A stretch of 32,809 bases of DNA from DTU089 sp002440045 (GTDB lineage Bacteria; Bacillota; Clostridia; Oscillospirales; Acutalibacteraceae): NCBI GenBank assembly GCA_937885695.1, contig CALABP010000085.1:1-32809 (forward strand), written 5' to 3'. The notes under the pieces were generated by a model. It was not told the origin of the DNA. It ran no database searches and worked only from the letters and a program-made list of their open reading frames with translations. The translations under genes were made by a program, and so were the position numbers. Positions 23,613 to 31,322 of this stretch are shown one piece after another (the first letter of the stretch is position 1; each line of letters begins with the position of its first letter).

Positions 23613-25946
23613 TTACAGTTCAATAATATTTTCTGGCATTCCGTCAAGGTCCTCAATGTTATAAACGCCGCTTTTAAGCTCTTTAACGCTGCCGCCGTCG
23701 TTCTCAAAAGCAAAGCCGCCCGTAAGCCTTATTTCACCGTGAACGCCGTCGTCCTTTTCTATTGTGAGCCTTATTCCCGAATAAAGTCTTTCCCATTTTA
23801 CCGAAATATTGCCGCCGACGGTCTCATAATGCGCCGAAGCGGAATTGAGTTTTTCGATAAACACGGGCGAAACCGAAACCTCGCTCGGGTCTTTTAAATA
23901 GGGGTTAACGCGGATTCCGCCGACATATTCGATAAACCAAGCCGAAATATCGCCGAACATATGGTGATTGAGCGAATTGGGAAATTCGTCCGCCCTCAAA
24001 AAGTCCTCGGGCAGCGCCGTAAGACCGCGTTCTACAAAATTGCCGTAGGAGGGGTAGTCGGGGCGCGTTATCATTTTATACGCCAAATCGTATTCGCCGA
24101 ACGAAGAAAGAACCCTGAAAAGCACGCGCGCACCCAAAATGCCCGTGTCGATATGGCTGTCGCTTCTTTTTATTATTTCAAGAAGCCTTTTAAACGCCTC
24201 GGGCTTTTCGCCGTTTGAAAATACGTCGAAAAATATCGCCATCGCCTGAGAGGTCTGGCAGTTTCCGACGGCAGTGAACGTGCCGAAATCTATAAGCCGC
24301 GCCCTTACGGCTGTTCTTATTTCGTTATAAAGCCCGTCGCAAAAGCTCTTTTGAAGAGCAAGCCCCAAAACGCCGAAAATATACGAAGCCTTGTTAAGTA
24401 TGCTCATACATGTAACGCTGTCGGTAAATTCGAGCGGAGCTTTGACCTTTGTTACGGGGCACCAGTCGCCGAGCCCGATTTTAACAAGCCCGTTTTCGTC
24501 GCGGCGGCGCGAAATGTATTCGCAATATCTGAAAATCGCCGTGGCGTTTTCTTTTAAAATATCAAGGTCTCCGCGCAAAATGTATGAATAATAAGGTATA
24601 TATGTAAGCGCGGCGTCCCACGCGGGGCCGTTGCCCCACTCAAAGCCCCAGCCGCCCGTCGGAACAATTCCGGGAAGAGCGCCGTCCTCGCGCTGGGCTT
24701 TTCTTATGTTGTTAAGCCACTCGCGATAGCTTTTCACAGCGTCGAGATTCATTAAAATATGCTCAGACGAAAGCGCCGCGTCGCCCGTCCAGCCGTTCTT
24801 TTCGCGGTGGGGGCAGTCTGTCGGGAAATAGTAGAAATTTGAAAGGTCCGAGTTGCGCGTCATCGCCTGAAGCTTGTTTGCAACGGGGTCCGAGCACGAA
24901 AATCCGCCAAGCTCTTTTAAAGCCGAATTGCAGACGATATATGTAAGAAGCGACGGAACAGCCTCCTCTTCGGTTATGCCGAAAACAACGCAATAGCGAA
25001 AGCCGTGATAGGTGAACACAGGCTCAAATATCTCTTCGCCCTCGCCCTTTAAAATATAAATATCGCGCTGAGAATAGCCGTCGGGATAAAACTGAATGTT
25101 GCTGATATCCGGCTCGCCGTCCGCGTCAAGATATTCGCCGAACTGCAAATCTATCTGTCTGCCGCGCTCGCCGCTGATTTTAAGCCGCACAATGCCCGCG
25201 GTGTTTATGCCGAAATCGTAAAGAAAACCTTCCTTTTCTTTTGAAGGCAGGCCGTTTGCCTCTTTAACAACGTCGCCGCGCGGCTTATATTGCCTTAAAG
25301 TGCACTTTTTAATCGAAACCGCGCTTATGTGCCTTACCGCCGCAATCGGCTCTGCCGTGCAAAGACGTTTTTCGCCGCGGGGCGTTTCGGCAATAACGGC
25401 GTCGTTCCAAAAATCATCGACGTATTTAACCTGTGACCAATCGGGAATTTCTTTGCGCGCGTCATAAAAGCAGCCGCAGCGAAGGTCGTCGAAAATAACG
25501 GGCGACGGAGCGGTTTTTACGGTGCGGTCGGCTTCGATTTTGTCAACCGTGCCGTCTGAATTGAAAATCTCGATGCAAAACGCCGTGCGCGGCGCACCGC
25601 GAAAGCTCGCCTTGTCAAAGTCCCAAATCTGACCGCCCAAGGGATTCTGCATTCCGTTGCCAAGGTGCAGACCGAGCACGTTTTTGCCCTCCGCAACGTA
25701 CTCTGTAATGTCGTATTCGTCATAGTAAACAATATCGTCGGGGTTTGAAATATACGGCGCAAGAATGCCCTTTGTTATTTTTCTGCCGTTGATATAAATG
25801 TCGTAAAACCCAAGCCCCGTAACGGTAACGGTGCACTTTTCGGGCGGTGAATAAATAATAAAGCTTTTTCTGAAATACGGCGCGGCAACATGGTCTTTAT
25901 AAGTAGAAAACTTTCTTGACGCGCTTATAAACTTTTCGGAAAGCAT
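23613..25946 (-). CDS. GH78 alpha-L-rhamnosidase
   Basis: It releases terminal L-rhamnose from plant glycosides or polysaccharides. The 777 residues follow the usual domain order: an N-terminal beta-sandwich lectin-like domain (GFYDIYINGRKI, 46-57; LGLHLGNGMQ), a second beta domain (about 200-340), the six-hairpin barrel with the catalytic block TDCPHREKNGWTGDA (376-390; E382 and D389 are the key acids), and a C-terminal beta-sandwich after the HHMFGDISAW segment. There is no signal peptide, so it acts on imported glycosides. With rhaB elsewhere in the window it supports rhamnose use. The start at 25946 has AAAGGGG at good spacing. nrdG and sir2 follow with almost no gap. Confidence 0.9.
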   Translation of the reverse strand: MLSEKFISASRKFSTYKDHVAAPYFRKSFIIYSPPEKCTVTVTGLGFYDIYINGRKITKGILAPYISNPDDIVYYDEYDITEYVAEGKNVLGLHLGNGMQNPLGGQIWDFDKASFRGAPRTAFCIEIFNSDGTVDKIEADRTVKTAPSPVIFDDLRCGCFYDARKEIPDWSQVKYVDDFWNDAVIAETPRGEKRLCTAEPIAAVRHISAVSIKKCTLRQYKPRGDVVKEANGLPSKEKEGFLYDFGINTAGIVRLKISGERGRQIDLQFGEYLDADGEPDISNIQFYPDGYSQRDIYILKGEGEEIFEPVFTYHGFRYCVVFGITEEEAVPSLLTYIVCNSALKELGGFSCSDPVANKLQAMTRNSDLSNFYYFPTDCPHREKNGWTGDAALSSEHILMNLDAVKSYREWLNNIRKAQREDGALPGIVPTGGWGFEWGNGPAWDAALTYIPYYSYILRGDLDILKENATAIFRYCEYISRRRDENGLVKIGLGDWCPVTKVKAPLEFTDSVTCMSILNKASYIFGVLGLALQKSFCDGLYNEIRTAVRARLIDFGTFTAVGNCQTSQAMAIFFDVFSNGEKPEAFKRLLEIIKRSDSHIDTGILGARVLFRVLSSFGEYDLAYKMITRPDYPSYGNFVERGLTALPEDFLRADEFPNSLNHHMFGDISAWFIEYVGGIRVNPYLKDPSEVSVSPVFIEKLNSASAHYETVGGNISVKWERLYSGIRLTIEKDDGVHGEIRLTGGFAFENDGGSVKELKSGVYNIEDLDGMPENIIEL

Positions 25947-26013
25947 AAAAAATCCCCTTTGCTTTTAAATACTAAATGCACGGGCTTCCCCCGCGCTTTT
26001 TATTTTCAATTAT

Positions 26014-26042
26014 ATAATAGCCGAACACGCAAAAAACTTCAA
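26014..26042 (-). promoter_or_regulatory. Promoter of the rhamnosidase-nrdG-sir2 unit
   Basis: On the minus strand TTGAAG (26037-26042) and TATTAT (26014-26019) are 17 bases apart, giving a leader of about 60 bases. No rhamnose-regulator site was recognised. Confidence 0.65.
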
Positions 26043-26102
26043 GACTATCTTAAAGACTTAATGAAAACATTTTTTAAACTTCCAGTGAATTGCGATTACT
26101 TG

Positions 26103-26146
26103 AAAAGGGCGCGCGGCGCAAAAAGCCGAAGCCTTTTGCACCGCGC
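26103..26146 (-). terminator. Terminator of the zinc-ribbon operon
   Basis: GCGCGGCGCAAAA (26111-26123) pairs with TTTTGCACCGCGC (26134-26146) with one mismatch. On the minus strand a T4 run follows after CCC. It ends the six-gene run. Confidence 0.75.
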
Positions 26147-26198
26147 AAGAGTGATATAAAAAATGGGGATATGCAAAGAAAGGTATAAGAGAGCCGAA

Positions 26199-27764
26199 TT
26201 ATTTGCTCCAAAGCTGAACGTCCATAAGAATTAGAGAATTTTTATCATTGTCGAACTCATGTTCTTTTCCCTTGACTTCAACAACTATTTTTATATAGTC
26301 TGCTCCGCTTATGTCGGCGTTAAAATTCACAAGGTCTGTTTTTCTACCAATTGCGGGCGAAGTGTAAACAAGCTTATCGTCGGCATAAATTTTCACTTGG
26401 CTGTAAGCGTCCTCGTTAATATCCGCGTGCGGTGACAAAGACCCCGAAATATACTTATATTTTCCGTAAACTCTGTATTCAGCTGTAGTTATTTCCTTTA
26501 TGTTATTCCAAAAATCACGACCTTTAAAAATCGCATAACCGCTCAAATCGGTATATGTTTTTCCGAACGGGTCTGTGGGGAGTCCGTCGTTCCAAGTGAA
26601 CCCGCCGTTAATCGGCGTCAGCGTTGAAAGCGAAACGGGCTTTTCTGCTTCAAGCTTTTCTTTTTTTGCTTTAAGCTCTTCGCTGTCGGGCAGAATTTCA
26701 AGCGCCCCGTTTATTTCGGAAACAGCCGCACTGTAATTTCTTTTTCCGACAAGCGCGTCGGCTGTTTCAATCGCCTTTGCAACATATTTCTGCGTGTAGC
26801 CGTCAAGAATGCTTTGAAGCTCGGGGTCACCGCCCGTTATTTCAAGCGTTTCTTTAATCGCTTTGATTGCACTGACGTAATCGTTTGCGGCGGCTTTTTC
26901 GGCAGAATTTTTAATCGCGTCTTTTTTAAGCTCTGCAAAATATTCGCCTTTGTACGAAGCCAGCGCACTGTTCAGCTCTTCGTCGGTGCCGACCGCATTA
27001 AGCGCAGTATTAAGCTCTGTAACGGCTTTTTCAAAAAGCCCCTTGTCGGCATAGTCCTTTGCCGCTTTCAAAACCTCGTCCTTATAATTTTTAACGGCTG
27101 AGTCGTATTTTTCTTTTGCCGACGCATAGTTTTCGTCGGATTCGTCTACATTTTTGAGGTTTGTAATCGCGCCGAGCCAATCCGATTTTTCATAAGACGC
27201 CGCACCTGACGCATACGCCTCTTTTGAAAGCTTCAAAGAATCGACATAGCTTTTTGCTTCTTCCGCTGAGGCGGCAACGCTTTTTTCGCCTATGCGCGCA
27301 ATCGCCGCAAGCTCGTCTTTAGCCGCATCGTAGTCAACATCGCCGTTTTTAAAGCCGCTTTTGATTTTTTCGATTCTGCTTTTTAAGGCACTTTTAAGAA
27401 GCGGAGCCGATTTCCCGCTAAGCTCGCTTTCATAAATCGAAACGGCTTCGCTGTAATTACCGCCGTCAAGCGCTTTTATCACCTTGTGCTCTGCGCCCGA
27501 AAGGTATTTAATGCCTATCGCCGCGCCGGCGATAAGAATAACCGAGAGCACCGAAAGCACGATGATTTTTGCTTTTTTCGCTTTCGTCATAGGCACGCGT
27601 TTTTTGCTTTCGGCTGTGTGAGTCGGCGTTTTCGTTGGCACAAATGCCTCGGGAAGCGGCGCGGTGTCGCTGTTCGTATAATATTCCTGCACACTTTGCA
27701 TGCCGCACTTTGGGCAAAACTTATCTTCGGGCTTCAGCGGATACCCGCAATTTTTACATACCAT
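26199..27764 (-). CDS. Zinc-ribbon membrane protein with helical repeats and NPCBM-like C-terminal domain
   Basis: This is the last and largest of six zinc-ribbon genes. The 521 residues start with a four-cysteine ribbon, VCKNCG and FCPKCG (C3, C6, C17, C20), then a proline/threonine linker, a single membrane helix (about 67-88) after the basic KAKKAK, and an outside part. The outside part has helical, TPR-like repeats with recurring Y-x-x-A-I and L-E-x-A patterns (about 95-375). A C-terminal beta domain (about 383-521) follows, with AEYRVYGKYKYISG, VKIYADDKLVYTSP and YIKIVVEVKG, resembling carbohydrate-associated NPCBM domains. The ribbon should lie in the cytoplasm. The ribosome site GGAGGT overlaps the preceding stop codon. 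Function is unknown; linking an internal signal to a surface or wall ligand is speculation. Confidence 0.75.
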   Translation of the reverse strand: MVCKNCGYPLKPEDKFCPKCGMQSVQEYYTNSDTAPLPEAFVPTKTPTHTAESKKRVPMTKAKKAKIIVLSVLSVILIAGAAIGIKYLSGAEHKVIKALDGGNYSEAVSIYESELSGKSAPLLKSALKSRIEKIKSGFKNGDVDYDAAKDELAAIARIGEKSVAASAEEAKSYVDSLKLSKEAYASGAASYEKSDWLGAITNLKNVDESDENYASAKEKYDSAVKNYKDEVLKAAKDYADKGLFEKAVTELNTALNAVGTDEELNSALASYKGEYFAELKKDAIKNSAEKAAANDYVSAIKAIKETLEITGGDPELQSILDGYTQKYVAKAIETADALVGKRNYSAAVSEINGALEILPDSEELKAKKEKLEAEKPVSLSTLTPINGGFTWNDGLPTDPFGKTYTDLSGYAIFKGRDFWNNIKEITTAEYRVYGKYKYISGSLSPHADINEDAYSQVKIYADDKLVYTSPAIGRKTDLVNFNADISGADYIKIVVEVKGKEHEFDNDKNSLILMDVQLWSK

Positions 27765-27769
27765 AAATG

Positions 27770-28330
27770 TTACCTCCGAAAGCTGTTGAAATTAAATCCG
27801 CAGTTTTTACAAAAATTCGTTTCGGGCGCTCTTTGCGTACCGCATTTCGGGCAGTATTTTCGTTCTGCCGCCGCGCTTCTTCCGACCTCTGCGGCAACAG
27901 CCGTACCGTTTTTATTACGCGCGCTTACCGCAAAAAAAGACACGGTAAACAAAATGAGCGCAATCCACGTTCCGATTGAAATATTTCCGTAGTCAAAATC
28001 GAGCAAATAATCCATGCCGTTTTGCGAAGCGTACAAAAAAAGCAAGCCTGCAACCGATAATGCGCCCAAAGCCGAAAAAATCTTGAAAAGCACACCATCA
28101 TTTGTAAAGGACGACAAAAGCATTAAAACAGCAGGTATAAACGCCGCAAGCGTTAAATCCACAAGCCAACTATCAAACTCGCCGTCTGCCGCAAAACCGA
28201 GCGCGTCCAAAAAGCTGTAATCGGGTCTTCCCGGGAACAGCCCGCCCCAAACATCAAAAATCGGGACAAACATGACGTTAATTAAAGATGCCAAAGAAAA
28301 TATAAGTTTTTTAATTTTCACTGCACACAC
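27770..28330 (-). CDS. Four-helix membrane protein with C-terminal zinc ribbon
   Basis: The frame encodes up to 186 residues. Four hydrophobic segments (about 8-28, 55-75, 81-101 and 118-135) are followed by a linker and a C-terminal zinc ribbon, KYCPKCG and FCKNCG (C160, C163, C174, C177). The gene has no ATG: GTG codons occur at 28330 and 28321, and GGGTG is better spaced for the second, so the true protein is probably 183 residues. The order (helices first, ribbon last) is the reverse of most of its operon neighbours. No named family is recognised. It sits 6 bases after the preceding gene and 5 before the next. Confidence 0.72.
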   Translation of the reverse strand: MCAVKIKKLIFSLASLINVMFVPIFDVWGGLFPGRPDYSFLDALGFAADGEFDSWLVDLTLAAFIPAVLMLLSSFTNDGVLFKIFSALGALSVAGLLFLYASQNGMDYLLDFDYGNISIGTWIALILFTVSFFAVSARNKNGTAVAAEVGRSAAAERKYCPKCGTQRAPETNFCKNCGFNFNSFRR

Positions 28331-28336
28331 CCACTG

Positions 28337-28783
28337 TTATTCTGCCTTATAGCCGCACCGGGAGCAGAACGCCGAATTTTCGCCCATTTTATTGCCGCAA
28401 TTTCTGCAATATTTATCCTTGTGATTTAAAGGCGGCTGTGCTTTTTGCTCTTGTCCGCAATTCGTGCAAAAATGCGCGTCTTTTTCAATAAACGCCCCGC
28501 AATAGAGGCACTGCGTTTTTTGGGGCTGCGGTATTTCAGAATCATCTTTTGTGTTTTCGGGTTCTTTTAAAGAATTTGAATAACTTTTTGCACAGCCCAC
28601 AACAAGCAAAATCACGCCGATAATAAGCACAATAATTCCCATATAATAAATTGTATCGACATAGGAATAGTCGGAGCTCCCCCAAAAATCGTACCAGCCG
28701 TATTCAAATGAGTTTTGCATATTGCTCGCCCAGATCCACGCAATACAGCCGAGTATAATAAAAACAACGCCGAATGCAACCAT
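28337..28783 (-). CDS. Two-helix membrane protein with two C-terminal zinc ribbons
   Basis: From the ATG at 28783, preceded by GAGGTG at ideal spacing, the protein has 148 residues. A longer frame starting at 28819 would overlap the upstream gene. Two hydrophobic helices (about 2-20 and 47-65) flank a tyrosine- and serine-rich loop. Two zinc ribbons follow: CLYCG with FCTNCG, and YCRNCG with FCSRCG, eight cysteines in all. It is the only member of the cluster with a double ribbon. Function is unknown. It lies 19 bases after the preceding gene and 6 before the next. Confidence 0.75.
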   Translation of the reverse strand: MVAFGVVFIILGCIAWIWASNMQNSFEYGWYDFWGSSDYSYVDTIYYMGIIVLIIGVILLVVGCAKSYSNSLKEPENTKDDSEIPQPQKTQCLYCGAFIEKDAHFCTNCGQEQKAQPPLNHKDKYCRNCGNKMGENSAFCSRCGYKAE

Positions 28784-28802
28784 TTGTTTCACCTCATTTA
28801 AT

Positions 28803-29477
28803 TTATGCTCTTTTTTCAAGCTGTTTCAGCGCAAAATAAGAAACGCCGTATGAAGCACCGCCGGCAATAATCATTCTGACAACGGGAACAACAAATACCG
28901 TTATCGCACGCGCCGTACTGTAGCTGCACCCCATATTCACCAATATCATTAGACTGTTACTGAAAAATACGTTCAAAAGCATAAAAAACGCGATAGGAAT
29001 AAAGACGGTTAACGCCGCCCGCTTTCGCAGTGCCCCGCGATATTTTGCCGTTGCCGCAAAATACATTCCCAAGCACACCGCAGAACACAGTATATAAAGC
29101 AGTTGCGGCAATACGTCGAGCAACAAAAAATAACCCGGAGAATCATAATTTGCAATCGGTAAGCCCGCAGAGTTCGACAGCAGACTTTCATATAAAGGCG
29201 TATAAACAAACGTATAAAGCATGGCGGAAATCGCAACAGCGGCAGGCGCGAACCACGCGCACCTCGCAATACTTTTCTTTTGCAAATTTTGCTTCGATTC
29301 AACATAAACAGGCATTTCATTTAAAGCGGGATACACCGCCGGCTTTTCTGCTTTTATTTCGGGCGCACCTGTTTCAGAGCATGCCGCAGTACCTAAGGGC
29401 GCTTCGACTTTAGCGCCGCACTCGGTGCAAAACGCCGCATCGGCTTCAAGCTTTTTTCCGCATTTTACACAAAACAT
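28803..29477 (-). CDS. Polytopic membrane protein with N-terminal zinc ribbon
   Basis: The start at 29477 is chosen because GGGAG lies eight bases before it; the ATG 15 bases upstream overlaps that site. The 224 residues begin with FCVKCG and FCTECG (C3, C6, C17, C20). A charged linker to about 70 follows, then four or five hydrophobic segments (about 73-93, 115-141, 153-172 and 184-212). The basic stretch YRGALRKRAA between helices points inward. No family beyond the zinc ribbon is recognised. It is third in the six-gene run. Confidence 0.75.
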   Translation of the reverse strand: MFCVKCGKKLEADAAFCTECGAKVEAPLGTAACSETGAPEIKAEKPAVYPALNEMPVYVESKQNLQKKSIARCAWFAPAAVAISAMLYTFVYTPLYESLLSNSAGLPIANYDSPGYFLLLDVLPQLLYILCSAVCLGMYFAATAKYRGALRKRAALTVFIPIAFFMLLNVFFSNSLMILVNMGCSYSTARAITVFVVPVVRMIIAGGASYGVSYFALKQLEKRA

Positions 29478-29537
29478 CAAAATCACTCCCACATAAAAAT
29501 AACCGTTATCTAAATAGCCGCTGATTAATTATACTAT

Positions 29538-30209
29538 TTAATAATTACTGAAAAAGCTGTTATCAATTGCACCAGCGGCAATTTTCCACTTACCTTTTTC
29601 ACGTATCAAAAGCACCTGACTTGTTAAAACATTTGAATCTTCGTTGCCGTTAACCCGCAGTCTAAGCGTTACGGCTTTTGCGGCAGTTACAGAACGGAAA
29701 AATTCATCTTTGTCATAAACGTAATATGCATACCAACTGTATATGTTGGTCTTTAAGGCTTCAAGGTCGCTTTCGTCGGCATCTTTTTCTCTTATGACAG
29801 AATATGTAATCTTTATATTGTCGCCGCATTCGTAATTACTGATGCTGTCGTCTATTAAACACCCTATATCTTCTTCCAAGTATTCATCCGTATCATAGTC
29901 TGCAAGTTCATAATCAATAAAATACTGTGCCAGCACCGAGCGCATTAATTTAACATCATGCGTTTCAATAGCCTTATAGCAATTGTTCAACGTCCTTTTA
30001 TAGCTGCTGCCCGAGAGCAAAAAAATCACAGACACAACCCCTATTGCCGAAACCAAAAGCACTGTCGGTATTAATATTTTTAAAATTTCAGACCTGTTCT
30101 GCGGCTGTGCCATCTGCACATTCGGAATCTGAGTGCTTATTGTCTGCCCGCAATTGGGACAATATACAGCACCGTCGGAAATTTCATTTCCGCATTTTCT
30201 GCAAAACAT
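29538..30209 (-). CDS. Single-pass zinc-ribbon protein with extracytoplasmic domain
   Basis: The 223 residues start at 30209, where GGGGGTG is correctly spaced; a GTG nine bases upstream is within that site. The ribbon is FCRKCG and YCPNCG (C3, C6, C17, C20). After a polar linker comes one membrane helix (about 43-66), then an outside domain of about 155 residues. That domain is acidic at first (YELADYDTDEYLEEDIG) and ends in beta strands with AKAVTLRLRVNGN and VLLIREKGKWKIAAG. This end pattern recalls NTF2/DUF4878-like fold domains, but I would not name it firmly. It is second in the operon. Confidence 0.75.
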   Translation of the reverse strand: MFCRKCGNEISDGAVYCPNCGQTISTQIPNVQMAQPQNRSEILKILIPTVLLVSAIGVVSVIFLLSGSSYKRTLNNCYKAIETHDVKLMRSVLAQYFIDYELADYDTDEYLEEDIGCLIDDSISNYECGDNIKITYSVIREKDADESDLEALKTNIYSWYAYYVYDKDEFFRSVTAAKAVTLRLRVNGNEDSNVLTSQVLLIREKGKWKIAAGAIDNSFFSNY

Positions 30210-30233
30210 TATAATCACCCCCGCGCATTAAAA

Positions 30234-30713
30234 TCATTTCAGGAATTTAAGACTGCGGATTATTACAGGTTCTTTTGCCTTTCCCGAGCAAACCCAGAAA
30301 AAGCAAATTATTTTAATTACCCTGAACACCGTAAGCATTATTAAGCCTGCAAACGGAACAATAAAAGTCCACGCAAGATAAAAAATGCACAGCAGAAGCA
30401 GAATATCGGCAACAATAAGCTTCAACGACTGCCGCACATGAAACATTGTGTATTCTGATGAATGACTTGCAAGCAATGCAATTATTACACCGAATATACC
30501 GAGCAAATACCCGAGCATTGCAAAAACCTTGTTGTCGGATATATCCTTCGCAGAAAATTCGGCAGTGTGGTCATAAATATCCTGTATAGGCGGCTGTCGG
30601 TCAAAGCGAACGGCGCCCTGAAGCTCCGATTGTTCTGCAAATCTTGCGCCGCAATTGGTGCAAAACAAAGCGTCATCGGGTAAACCTGTATTACATACGG
30701 GACAAATTTTCAT
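30234..30713 (-). CDS. Zinc-ribbon membrane protein, DUF4870-like helices
   Basis: This is the first gene of the six-gene run, with an ideal AGGAGG ribosome site. The 159 residues have an N-terminal ribbon, ICPVCN and FCTNCG (C4, C7, C18, C21), and a linker to about 60. Three hydrophobic helices (about 62-82, 97-117 and 120-142) follow, with SEYTMFHVRQSLKLI between the first two. The HVRQSL pattern resembles the H-x-R-Q-A segment of DUF4870-type membrane proteins. The function is unknown. The strong promoter 60 bases upstream drives the whole cluster and is divergent from an XRE regulator gene. Confidence 0.78.
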   Translation of the reverse strand: MKICPVCNTGLPDDALFCTNCGARFAEQSELQGAVRFDRQPPIQDIYDHTAEFSAKDISDNKVFAMLGYLLGIFGVIIALLASHSSEYTMFHVRQSLKLIVADILLLLCIFYLAWTFIVPFAGLIMLTVFRVIKIICFFWVCSGKAKEPVIIRSLKFLK

Positions 30714-30772
30714 ATTGTAACCTCCTGAACATCAAAAGTGCTTTTTTGAGCTTTTCTGATTATTTTTCTTAA

Positions 30773-30801
30773 AATATAACATAATAGGTGGTGTGTGTCA
30801 A
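30773..30801 (-). promoter_or_regulatory. Promoter of the zinc-ribbon operon
   Basis: On the minus strand a perfect TTGACA (30796-30801) and TATATT (30773-30778) are 17 bases apart. GGTGT and ACACC arms flank the -35 as a small dyad, a possible operator. Confidence 0.85.
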
Positions 30802-30831
30802 CACCTTTTGCCTTGTTTTTGTAGTTTTTAA

Positions 30832-30853
30832 GTTGTGTTAGTATTAACGCAAC
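30832..30853. promoter_or_regulatory. Candidate operator of the XRE regulator
   Basis: GTTGTGTTA (30832-30840) and TAACGCAAC (30845-30853) form a dyad with one mismatch in nine and a four-base centre. It overlaps the probable -10 (TATTAA, 30842-30847; weak -35 TTGTAG, 30819-30824) of the XRE gene, so self-regulation is likely. It lies 31 bases from the zinc-ribbon operon -35. Confidence 0.5.
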
Positions 30854-30873
30854 AGGTTAAATCGGGTGATACT

Positions 30874-31230
30874 ATGAATGATTATAAACGTCCGATGGGT
30901 CAAAGGATAAAAGAGCGCCGAAAGCTTCTCGGCATAACGCAGGAGCGCGCCTCGGAGGCTCTCGGAATTTCGGTCAAGCATTTCAGTGAAGTTGAACGCG
31001 GACTTACCGGGCTTTCTGTTGAAAACCTCATTAATCTCAGCGAGCTTTTAGGCGTAACGCTTGATTATCTTATAAAGGGTGACCGTGAAAATAAGCCTGA
31101 CAAGCTTTCATTTTCATTGGAAAATATACCTAAAGAAAAAATCGGGCTTTTATGCGAGCTTTTGAACACGGGCTTAAAACTTTGCTCTTCTTACGGCGAA
31201 AGCCCTTGTGAAGATTCGGTTGAAAAATAA
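30874..31230 (+). CDS. XRE/Cro-family transcription regulator
   Basis: From the ATG at 30874, preceded by CGGGTGA, the protein has 118 residues. A frame opening 39 bases earlier lacks a ribosome site and would run through the promoter. Residues about 8-70 form the helix-turn-helix domain: GQRIKERRKLLGITQERASEALGISVKHFSEVERG and LSELLGVTLDYLIKG. The C-terminal tail (71-118) is short and has no recognised ligand domain. It is divergent from the zinc-ribbon operon with both promoters inside about 160 bases, so it is the best candidate for its regulator. It could instead regulate genes elsewhere. Confidence 0.9.
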   Translation: MNDYKRPMGQRIKERRKLLGITQERASEALGISVKHFSEVERGLTGLSVENLINLSELLGVTLDYLIKGDRENKPDKLSFSLENIPKEKIGLLCELLNTGLKLCSSYGESPCEDSVEK

Positions 31231-31252
31231 ATTTGCATACCTTGCATTTTTA

Positions 31253-31281
31253 TTGACGTGACGGTTATTTGACCTTATAAT
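31253..31281 (+). promoter_or_regulatory. Promoter of the terminal membrane-protein gene
   Basis: TTGACG (31253-31258), 17 bases, TATAAT (31276-31281). It lies in the 92-base gap after the XRE gene, so the next gene is transcribed on its own. Confidence 0.82.
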
Positions 31282-31322
31282 AATATGTATATATTTTAAG
31301 TCTCGCGAGGGGAAGTGAAGTT

